From: Sinonovacula constricta
Lineage: Eukaryota > Mollusca > Bivalvia > Cardiida > Solecurtidae
Reading direction: 5' to 3'
NCBI GenBank assembly: GCA_007844125.1
Contig: CM017567.1
Coordinates: 42,739,562-42,803,561 of the forward strand
Length of the DNA stretch: 64,000 nucleotides
Below, one piece after another: positions 1-8,800 of this stretch. Position 1 is the stretch's first letter. Each line of letters starts with the position of its first letter. Under the pieces are notes generated by a model. That model searched no databases. It worked only from the letters and a program-made list of their open reading frames with translations, and was not told where the DNA came from. Position numbers and translations under genes: made by a program.

Positions 1-157
1 AACGCACTAATCATCTTTTGTTGATTTTTTGCTGATAAAAATAAAGTTTTAACCACCCGAGATGTCAGAATATATTTATGCATTTAGGCGACTTGTGGAT
101 CAGAAACTTGGCAATGATTGCGGTAGACTATAAATAAATTCGATGTAAATCCTTTAG

Positions 158-2090
158 AGGTTTGTGAAGTTGGCTGGGAATTGGGAATTGGGTATTGGGT
201 ATTCAATATCCAGATACAACCGAATACCCAGCCAGCTGGGAATTGGGTATTCGCGAATTCCCACATACAACCGAATACCCAGCTAGCTAGGTATTGGGTA
301 TTGCATATAGAGCTACAGTCGTATTCCCAGCTGGCTGGGAATTGGGTATTCGAAATACTTTCAGTAAAAAGATGATTCAACGCAGAGATTGAATATCGAG
401 CTAGAGCCGAATACCTATCTGGCTGGGAATTGGGTATTCGAAATATTTTTAGTATAGAAACTATTCAAGCAGAGTTTGAATATCGAGCTAGACCTGAATA
501 CCTAGCTGGCTGGGAATTGGGTATTCAAAAATATTTTTTATTATAGGAACAATTAAACGCAGATTCTGAATATCGAGCTAGACCTGAATACCGAGCTGGC
601 TGGGAATTGGGTATTCGAAATATTTTCTGTAAAAATACTTTAAACGCAGAGTTTGAATATCGACCTAGAGCCGAATACCTATCTGGCTGGGAATTGGGTA
701 TTCAAAATATTTTTTTAATAGAAACTTTTTAAGCAGAGTTTGAATATCGAGCTAGACCTGAATACCGAGCTGGCTGGGAATTGGGTATTCGAAATATTTT
801 TAGTATAGAAACTATTCAAGCAGAGTTTGAATATCGAGCTAGACCTGAATACCTATCTGGCTGGGAATTGGGGATTCGAAATATTGTTATTATTGGAACA
901 ATTAAACGCAGATTCTGAATATCGAGCTAGACCTGAATACCTAGCTGGCTGGGAATTGGGTATTCAAAATATTTTTAATATAGGAACAATTAAACGCAGA
1001 TTCTGAATATCGAGCTAGATCTGAATACCGAGCTGGCTGGGAATTGGGTATTCGAAAAAATGTCTGTAAAAATACTATTCAACGCAGAGTTTGAATATCG
1101 AGCTAGAGCCGAATACCTATCTGGCTGGGAATTGGGTATTCGAAATATATTTAGTATAGAAACTATTCAAGCAGAGTTTGAATATCGAGCTAGACCTGAA
1201 TACCTAGCTGGCTGGGAATTGGGTATTCAAAAATATTTTTTATTATAGGAACAATTCAACGCAGATTCTGAATATCGAGCTAGACCTGAATACCCAGCTG
1301 GCTAGGAATTGGGTATTCGAAATATTATTTATTAAAAACACTAATCAACGCAGAATTTGAATATCGAGCTAGAGCCGAATACCTATCTGGCTGGGAATTG
1401 GGTATTTTAAATATTTTTATTATAGGATCAAATTAAACACAGACTCTGAATATCGAGCTAGAGCCGAATACCTATCTGGCTGGGAATTGGGTATTCGAAA
1501 TATTGTTATTATAGAAACAATTAAACGCAGATTCTGAATATCGAGCTAGACCTGAATACCGAGCTGGCTGGGAATTGGGTATTCGAAATATTTTCTGTAC
1601 AAATACTTTTAAACGCAGAGTTTGAATATCGAGCTAGAGCCGAATACCTGTCTGGCTGGGAATTGGGTATTCGAAAAAAAAATTTTAATAGAAACTTTTT
1701 AAGCAGAGTTTGAATATCGACCTAGAGCCGAATACCTATCTGGCTGGGAATTGGGTATTCAAAATACTTTTTTTTAATAGAAACTTTTTAAGCAGAGTTT
1801 GAATATCGAGCTAGACCTGAATACCTAGCTGGCTGGGAATTGGGTATTCAAAATATTTTTATTCTAGGAACAATTGAAAGCATATTTTGAATATCGAGCT
1901 AGACCTGAATACCGAGCTTGCTGGGAATTGGGTATTCGAAATATTTTTAGTATAGAAACTATTCAAGCAGAGTGTCAATATCGAGCTAGGCCTGAATAAC
2001 CAGCTGGGAATTAGGTATTCAAAATATTTTTAGTATAGGGACTATTCATCGCCGAGTTTGAATATCGAGCTGGAGCTGGTTACCTAGCTT
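158..2090 (+). repeat. 87-bp tandem array A (TIR of copy 1)
   Basis: About 22 monomers spaced 87-90 bp apart; the phrase GGCTGGGAAT recurs at 421, 508, 598, 685, 772 and 859. Each monomer reads roughly GAATATCGAGCTAG, then GAATACC, then CTGGCTGGGAATTGGGTATTC, then an A/T-rich spacer of variable homopolymers. GAATACC and GGTATTC are inverted, so each unit can form a small hairpin. The first 200 bp (158-360) are the distinct outer TIR segment, with extra GGAATTGGGTATT phrases. The same monomer forms arrays 14148-16968 (same orientation) and 20250-28585 (opposite orientation). Confidence 0.95.
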
Positions 2091-2614
2091 GGCATAAACA
2101 CGTTCGTTTTTACCTGTATCTATTTCTCGTATTCAATTTGGAAATTACAAATCTCAAGTCTCACTTATCAGGTCACACATTTTATGTTCGCTTACATTTT
2201 ACAAGTTACAAAACTCAAAGTCACAATTCTCAAGTCACAAATTACTAATGTATAAGTTAAGAACTGACAACCTTCAGACGCTAGCTGTCGGTACCACATA
2301 AATAAATATAGAACGGAATCATAAATGATTCTTCAAAAGAGATACAATAAAAAACAGCCAACGTTATTTGGCATCAAATTAAACGCGTTGTATTTTGCCT
2401 AAAGTAGTTATTAATGAATGTTTTATAATTCTGCAAGTATTTTTACCATTTAAGTCTTTGATCTCTTAAAACTACATTCAATCCAATTTAATATACGTAT
2501 CGGACTTTTCCAGATGAACATACTAACACATTCGCATTCGGATTTACAGTGCATTGAAATTGAACTACATAAACAGGGGTACGTGATGTAGTGAACATGC
2601 TTTCCCCAGAGTCA

Positions 2615-2935
2615 GGTGATAATGTAGCACAGTTGCTAGAACACCTGCCTCAAGAGCAGGAGGTCTTGGGTTCGACCCCCGCCTTCGGTAATAGGATTTT
2701 TCCAGCTTTTTTAGTTGCGTCAGAATGAGTTCTTCAGAGAACCCTGTGGAGCAGGAAAAGGCTAGGTACTGGTAGTTCTGTTGATGCCTGGCTAAATATA
2801 AGGAAGGTTAAAAGCTCTCTGCCCAGGTAGACCAGGTGGTAGAGCACCTGATTACGGAGGAGGTATTGGGTTCGAACTCAATACTTTGTACCGGTAACGG
2901 AATTTTGCCAGCTCGGATCACTCCGGTTAAATTAG
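2615..2935 (+). mobile_element. Dimeric tRNA-derived SINE inside copy 1
   Basis: Two tRNA-like heads lie about 200 bp apart in the same orientation. Head 1 (2618-2683) has an A-box-like TAGCACAGTTG, an anticodon-like stem CCTGC/GCAGG with loop CTCAAGA, and a B box GGTTCGACC at 2669. Head 2 (2824-2890) has GGTAGAGCACCTG and a B box GGTTCGAACTC at 2869. Each head is followed by a related body: GGTAATAGGATTTTTCCAGC after head 1 and GGTAACGGAATTTTGCCAGC after head 2. This is the structure of a tandem SINE dimer transcribed by RNA polymerase III. It is part of the big element, because the inverted copy carries it at 19506-19838. Confidence 0.75.
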
Positions 2936-2997
2936 GATATCTGCAGTTTTATGCAGTTAAATGAAAACGGGTGGGGCCAGAGAGGTTGATAGGGGAT

Positions 2998-3017
2998 GGG
3001 GGGGGGGGGGGGGGGGG
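2998..3017 (+). repeat. 20-bp poly-G run
   Basis: Twenty consecutive G residues preceded by GGGGAT. In the inverted copy (about 19428-19452) the same site reads as several shorter G runs when complemented, so the tract has expanded or been homogenised in this copy. It could form a G-quadruplex, and its exact length is the sort of thing assemblies get wrong. Confidence 0.9.
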
Positions 3018-3071
3018 TGTGTTGTGTAGGGGCTGTCAGATCTCGACCTGAGAGATAAAATTATGCGAACA

Positions 3072-3344
3072 CTATTTGAACCGATTCATACAGTTTGAGG
3101 AAAAAGTAGAGACGTGTAAATATGGACCGACTTTTATTGGTGCATGTCTACAGTACATGTCACGAATGATATATGTATAAGTAGTCATATCATGATCCCC
3201 ATTTAAGTACAGAATAATATCCCTAAAATTGTATAGCACAAAAATAATACGTGTGTCTGATTCTGTCAGTAAGAAACTCACAACTTGGAAATACAGACGA
3301 ACGCGGACGAGTTGAAGCTGTACATTCTGTTTGTAGATGGACAT
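3072..3344 (-). CDS. Short ORF of unknown function in element interior, copy 1 (90 aa)
   Basis: A 90-residue open frame, identical in protein to the one at 19112-19384 in the complete element. I do not recognise any family. It is rich in Tyr, Val and Ile, with a hydrophobic stretch around residues 15-27 (YFQVVSFLL) and a second around 33-46 (IIFVLYNFRDIILY), but no clear signal peptide or catalytic motif. The two nucleotide copies differ at two positions (AAT/AAC for Asn and GTC/GTT for Val), both silent. Two differences are too few to show selection. It may be an exon of an element gene or a chance ORF; I lean towards chance. Confidence 0.25.
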   Translation of the reverse strand: MSIYKQNVQLQLVRVRLYFQVVSFLLTESDTRIIFVLYNFRDIILYLNGDHDMTTYTYIIRDMYCRHAPIKVGPYLHVSTFSSNCMNRFK

Positions 3345-3630
3345 TCCCGTGTTAGAAGCGCCCTTTGCGTCCTATTGTCGAACTGGTGTTATGCAATGTA
3401 CATTTTAAATTTGCGCCTCTAGATTAGTAACTTGTAAATTAGATTCAAGAAATGTAAAATGTATTCGTGATTCTCCCGGCGATTTGTAAATTGTATATGC
3501 AGGAAATGTGAAATTGTTCAAATGTAATGTTGAAATGTGAACATTTTCATGTGATACTAGTATATAAAATTTAGGATGTAATTAGATAGCGGTATTTAGC
3601 ATGCGCGATGTTGCAATCTACAAATTGACA

Positions 3631-3864
3631 TTAGATGTAACTAATCCATGTATTGAAAGTTAGAAATAGTAATAAGAATATTGGCGGATGTCCTCTTCCG
3701 TACATAGTAACCACGAATAGTACAAACTCGCCTTTCTCTCCAACCCAAATACATGCTAAGTCTCCGCACCCTTTGTCTAGCACGCGGTCTAAGTATGCGC
3801 CGGGCGGGACATAACTAGGGAGTTCTAGTGCCCTACATTCATGCAGGGTCATTCCTACACCCAT
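3631..3864 (-). CDS. Short ORF of unknown function in element interior, copy 1 (77 aa)
   Basis: A 77-residue open frame starting MGVGMTLHECRALELPSY, with a Gly/Cys-containing middle (LDKGCGDLACIWVG) and a hydrophobic tail. The matching ORF in the complete element (18593-18796) shares about the first 54 residues with two substitutions (Glu to Asp, Asp to His), then diverges because of a one-base difference near TACGGAAGAGG versus TACGAAGAGG. No family recognised. A frameshift and replacement changes between two close copies argue against a maintained protein, though it may be a remnant of element coding sequence. Confidence 0.2.
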   Translation of the reverse strand: MGVGMTLHECRALELPSYVPPGAYLDRVLDKGCGDLACIWVGEKGEFVLFVVTMYGRGHPPIFLLLFLTFNTWISYI

Positions 3865-4215
3865 CCCTAATTTAAAAATCGATCACTTACAATCTTATTT
3901 TTGAAGGGAAATATTTTGTTGCAAACTAATCAAGGAAGATATGGGGGATATGCAGTGTTATCTTTAAAAAACTATTTATGGCGATTTGGAACTTAAAGCA
4001 ACACCAGCCTGACAGCGCTGTGCTCAAGGTACAACAGACAATAAGCACTTTTGTCTTGAGTACACTAACACTAAAAGGAACAAATAGGTTTGACCGAAAT
4101 CTAGGAACTGCTTCAACGACAACATAAATGGAAAAGTCACCTTCATCATCAAAATGAAAATCTCTTCAGCCATTTTCAGTGTTTTTCCTCATTCTTCAAT
4201 GTGGTAAATGTAATC

Positions 4216-5186
4216 ATGTCGCAATCACCTCCTGCTGAATGTCGTCGTGTTGAACTTACATTGGAGGATAAGATCAGTCGTATCCGTGACTTAGAAAACA
4301 AACCTAAACCAACACGGAAGGTACGTATCTAAGTGTGAAACTAAGAATACAGATGAACGTTTTTATTAAAAAGAAACAAAAATACACATAAAGCAAAAGT
4401 TATGAAACTCGTTTTTGCTTTTACTTATGTTTTTTCGTTATCATTTAGATCCTGTCTGAGAAATACGGTATAGGAATATCAACTGTCGGGGATCAACTCG
4501 GCAGTCCCCGGGAGAAGAATGCTACTCCAAACCGGCGAAGATTCGACAACAACGCTAATTTTGAGACTTTAATCTCGTGTGAATGGTTTTCCGGCGTCAG
4601 GACTAAGAACATCGCTGTCACTGGCCCCTTAGTGCAAGAAAAGGCATTACAGTTCCCAGGGCAGCTTGGTGTCTCGGACTTGAGGGCTAGCAATGGTTGG
4701 TTGGAGAAATGGAAATCTCGTTACAACATAAAGGGATTTAAAGCGAATGGTGAAAGTGCAGGTGTAGACACGTGTAAGGCTGATGAATTCAAAGACAGAA
4801 TTCCAGAGTACTTGGAACACTATCCCATAGAGAATGCACGAAACCGGACTGTATTATCTTGTTCTACTAGACAAGACTCTTTCCCACAGTGGACACATCG
4901 GATGAGTGGGAAAGGAACCTTGTGGCTTCATATAAGGCCTCTATGGACAGTGACAATGAAATTGCTCAGGATATCGTTGTGTCTGATGACATTCCGACAT
5001 GTGAGCTAACCCATATTGATGTGCTCATATTGATGTGCTCAAGTTTCTAGAGCAAATGAAGTGTTTTGCACTGAACATTGACATCTTGATGGTGTTCAAG
5101 GTATGATCAACATGACGCAAACAAAGATTGTGAAGGCAAAGTGCAGCAAAAAACAAACCACACTTTACACTTACATCAAAAGTTAA
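4216..5186 (+). pseudogene. Tigger/pogo (CENP-B-like) transposase gene, broken, catalytic core missing
   Basis: Exon 1 (4216-4320) starts at ATG and encodes a CENP-B N-terminal helix-turn-helix (VELTLEDKISRIRDLE). It is followed by a consensus intron. Exon 2 continues the domain in frame (ILSEKYGIGISTVGD) and then a second DNA-binding domain of the Tc5/CENP-B type (GPLVQEKALQF about 4624, LRASNGWLEKWKSRYNIKG about 4681-4740). This is the order in pogo/Tigger transposases and CENP-B. Near 4850 the frame breaks at the place where DETGLFY normally opens the DDE catalytic domain; another frame reads DCIILFY and then a stop at about 4876. Most of the catalytic domain, some 200 or more residues in relatives, is absent: the next recognisable part is C-terminal (DEWERNLVASYKASMDSDNE, about 4897-4956, then DVLKFLEQMKCFALNIDIL after a 14-bp tandem duplication at about 5012-5039). 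The end, about 5113-5186, reads QTKIVKAKCSKKQTTLYTY and then IKS-stop. It cannot encode active transposase; a DNA-binding-only product is possible but unproven. Confidence 0.85.
4321..4448 (+). other. Intron within the CENP-B-type helix-turn-helix
   Basis: 128 bp. The donor is CGGAAG|GTACGTATCT and the acceptor is a T-rich tract ending TTATCATTTAG|ATC. It is a phase 0 intron, and removing it joins KPKPTRK to ILSEKYGIG, restoring the expected domain. The fit of splice signals, phase and domain continuity is good. Confidence 0.8.
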
Positions 5187-5191
5187 ATAAA
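5186..5191 (+). terminator. Possible poly(A) signal AATAAA of the Tigger-like gene
   Basis: AATAAA overlaps the stop codon (TTAAATAAAAGG at 5183-5194). The position suits a compact transposon gene, but the hexamer is common in AT-rich DNA. Confidence 0.35.
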
Positions 5192-5436
5192 AGGATAGGC
5201 TTGACAGAAATTTATAATGTGATGAAGAAAAACTGGGTTGACTTTGAATGTACATATAAATGATGTATATGTACATGTAATGTAAATAAATCAATAAAAT
5301 ATCATATTGAAAAATATATAGCAAACACAAAGAAAATAAAAATAACAACATTTACATTATCAAAGAGTATGGTATTACTACCATTTTAATTTAATAGATA
5401 TATATGTAATATCATTGCCAAAGGAGAAACACTATG

Positions 5437-5508
5437 CAAACCGAAATCCTCTCTAAACCGAAATTTTCTGCTGGTCAGGAACACTTCCGATTTAGGGTGT
5501 TTCTACTG
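5437..5508 (+). repeat. 3' terminal repeat region of the Tigger-like element, with adjacent TA
   Basis: The segment contains two AAACCGAAAT phrases (5438-5462) and ends GATTTAGGGTGTTTCTACTG at 5508 followed by TA. Complemented, it starts CAGTAGAAACACCC after TA, which resembles pogo/Tigger termini (CAGT starts, TA target sites). I do not see a matching 5' terminus upstream of 4216; only CAGTG at 4177 is shared. Confidence 0.5.
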
Positions 5509-5510
5509 TA

Positions 5511-5834
5511 CATTGACAAAAAGTGCTAAAGAAGCATTCTGTTGAAATAATAAAATTAGGGATGGCAAAATTCACTAATTGAAGCATTCGAATGTTTGGA
5601 TCATTTTTATCCGAACGTTCGAACGATCGGAACAAGTTTATAAATCCTACAAAACAAATAAAAAATACAAATAGTATTTGCAATAGACCTTCTTCATAAG
5701 TAGCAATAGTAGTCAATATTGATTCACCTCTTCTTAAATGATTTGATATGTTTTCAAACTTGTAAGTCGTAAACTGAAATTATCGGCATACGATTTCTTT
5801 AAGTTTGATTATTTGAGCTTTAGTCTCTTCTTAT
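5511..5834. other. Unassigned spacer
   Basis: AT-rich sequence between the Tigger-like remnant and the 54-bp satellite. It contains an imperfect inverted stretch (CATTCGAATG...CGAACGTTCGAACG, about 5583-5626). No gene seen. Confidence 0.6.
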
Positions 5835-8800
5835 GTCCTGTGTAGTATACTCACAAGACCTTAACAATTACTGAACAATCATTGTTCCGTCCTGTGTAGT
5901 ATACTCACAAGACCTTAACAGTTACTGAACAATCATTGTTCTGTCCTGTGTAGTATACTCACAAGACCTTAACAATTACTGAACAATCATTGTTCTGTCC
6001 TGTGTAGTATACTCACAAGACCTTAACAGTTACTGAACAATCATTGTTCTGTCCTGTGTAGTATACTCACAAGACCTTAACAGTTACTGAACAATCATTG
6101 TTCTGTCCTGTGTAGTATACTCACAAGACCTTAACAATTACTGAACAATCATTGTTCTGTCCTGTGTAGTATACTCACAAGACCTTAACAGTTACTGAAC
6201 AATCATTGTTATGTCCTGTGTAGTATACTCACAAGACCTTAACAATTACTGAACAATCATTGTTCTGTCCTGTGTATTATACTTACAAGACCTTAACAGT
6301 TACTGAACAATCATTGTTCTGTCCTGTGTAGTATACTCACAAGACCTTAACAGTTACTGAACAATAATTGTTCTGTCCTGTGTAGTATACTCACAAGACC
6401 TTAACAGTTACTGAACAATCATTGTTCTGTCCTGTGTAGTATACTCACAAGACCTTAACAATTACTGAACAATCATTGTTCTGTCCTGTGTAGTATACTC
6501 ACAAGACCTTAACAGTTACTGAACAATCATTGTTCTGTCCTGTGTAGTATACTCACAAGACCTTAACAATTACTGAACAATCATTGTTCTGTCCTGTGTA
6601 GTATACTCACACGACCTTAACAGTTACTGAACAATCATTGTTCTGTCCTGTGTAGTATACTCACAAGACCTTAACAATTACTGAACAATCATTGTTCTGT
6701 CCTGTGTAGTATACTCACACGACCTTAACAGTTACTGAACAATCATTGTTCCGTCCTGTGTAGTATACTCACAAGACCTTAACAATTACTGAACAATCAT
6801 TGTTCTGTCCTGTGTAGTATACTCACAAGACCTTAACAGTTACTGAACAATCATTGTTCCGTCCTGTGTAGTATACTCACAAGACCTTAACAATTACTGA
6901 ACAATCATTGTTCTGTCCTGTGTAGTATACTCACAAGACCTTAACAGTTACTGAACAATCCTTGTTCTGTCCTGTGTAGTATACTCACAAGACTTTAACA
7001 GTTACTGAACAATCATTGTTCTGTCCTGTGTAGTATACTCACAAGACCTTAACAGTTACTGAACAATCATTGTTCCGTCCTGTGTAGTATACTCACAAGA
7101 CCTTAACAATTACTGAACAATCATTGTTCTGTCCTGTGTAGTATACTCACAAGACCTTAACAGTTACTGAACAATCATTGTCCTGTCCTGTGTAGTATAC
7201 TCACAAGACCTTAACAGTTACTGAACAATCCTTGTTCCGTTCTGTGTAGTATACTCACAAGACCTTAACAGTTACTGAACAATCATTGTTCTGTCGTGTG
7301 TAGTATACTCACAAGACTTTAACAGTTACTGAACAATCATTGTCCTGTCCTGTGTAGTATACTCACAAGACCTTAACAGTTACTGAACAATCATTGTTCT
7401 GTCCTGTGTAGTATACTCACAAGACCTTAACAATTACTGAACAATCATTGTTCTGTCCTGTGTAGTATACTCACAAGACCTTAACAATTACTGAACAATC
7501 ATTGTTCTGTCCTGTGTAGTATACTCACAAGACCTTAACGGTTACTGAACAATCATTGTTCTGTCCTGTGTAGTATACTCACAAGACCTTAACAGTTACT
7601 GAACAATCATTGTTCCGTCCTGTGTAGTATACTCACAAGACCTTAACAATTACTGAACAATCATTGTCCTGTCCTGTGTAGTATACTCACAAGACCTTAA
7701 CAGTTACTGAACAATCATTGTTCTGTCCTGTGTAGTATACTCACAAGACCTTAACAGTTACTGAGCAATCATTGTTTTGTCCTGTGTAGTATACTCACAA
7801 GACCTTAACAGTTACTGAACAATCATTGTCCTGTCCTGTGTAGTATACTCACAAGACTTTAACAGTTACTGAACAATCCTTGTTCTGTCCTGTGTAGTAT
7901 ACTCACAAGACCTTAACAGTTACTGAGCAATCATTGTTCTGTCCTGTGTAGTATACTCACAAGACCTTAACAGTTACTGAACAATCATTGTTCTGTCCTG
8001 TGTAGTATACTCACAAGACCTTAACAGTTACTGAGCAATCATTGTTCTGTCCTGTGTAGTATACTCACAAGACCTTAACAGTTACTGAACAATCCTTGTT
8101 CTGTCCTGGGTAGTATACTCACAAGACCTTAACAGTTACTGAACAATCATTGTCCTGTCCTGTGTAGTATACTCACAAGACCTTAATAGTTACTGAACAA
8201 TCATTGTTCCGTTCTGTGTAGTATACTCACAAGACCTTAACAGTTACTGAACAATCCTTGTTCTGTCCTGTGTAGTATACTCACAAGACTTTAACAGTTA
8301 CTGAACAATCATTGTCCTGTCCTGTGTAGTATACTCACAAGACCTTAACAGTTACTGAACAATCCTTGTTCCGTTCTGTGTAGTATACTCACAAGACCTT
8401 AACAGTTACTGAACAATCATTGTTCCAATCTGTGTAGTATACTCACAAGACTTTAACAGTGTCAGTTACTGAACAATCATTGTTTTGTCCTGTGTAGTAT
8501 ACTCACAAGACCTTAACAGTTACTGAACAATCATTGTTCTGTCCTGTGTAGTATACTCACAAGACCTTAACAGTTACTGAACAATCATTGTTCTGTCCTG
8601 TGTAGTATACTCACAAGACCTTAACAGTTACTGAACAATCATTGTTCCGTTCTGTGTAGTATACTCACAAGACCTTAACAGTTACTGAACAATCATTGTT
8701 CTGTCCTGTGTAGTATACTCACAAGACCTTAACAGTTACTGAACAATCATTGTTCTGTCCTGTGTAGTATACTCACAAGACCTTAACAGTGTCAGTTACT

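Larger units (their letters stand above)
158..4174 (-). mobile_element. Truncated copy (copy 1) of the long-inverted-repeat element
   Basis: It begins at 158 with the same terminus (AGGTTTGTGAAGTTGG) as the complete element at 14148-28585, runs through an 87-bp array to about 2090, then through an internal part (2090-4174) that is the inverted copy of 18290-20250. Matching parts differ by roughly 1-2 percent where I compared them base by base (3400-3580 against 18900-19080). Homology stops at 4174, inside the shared phrase ending AGCCATT, and the following sequence is the Tigger-like gene. No second terminus of this copy is in the window, and its left flank (ATCCTTTAG) is not repeated at any matching right end, so it is truncated or rearranged. 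Its outer TIR has more differences than those between the two ends of the complete element, so it looks older. Confidence 0.8.

Noticed and set aside
2618..2683. Functional tRNA-Leu(CAA) gene
   Set aside because: Box motifs and an anticodon-like loop exist, but the acceptor stem does not pair, the T stem has mismatches, there is no long variable arm, and it is followed by a SINE body repeated after a second head.
4177..4195. CAGTGTTTTTCC as the 5' terminus of the Tigger-like element
   Set aside because: It shares only CAGT with the 3' terminus (CAGTAGAAACACCC) and is preceded by TT, not TA; not convincing.
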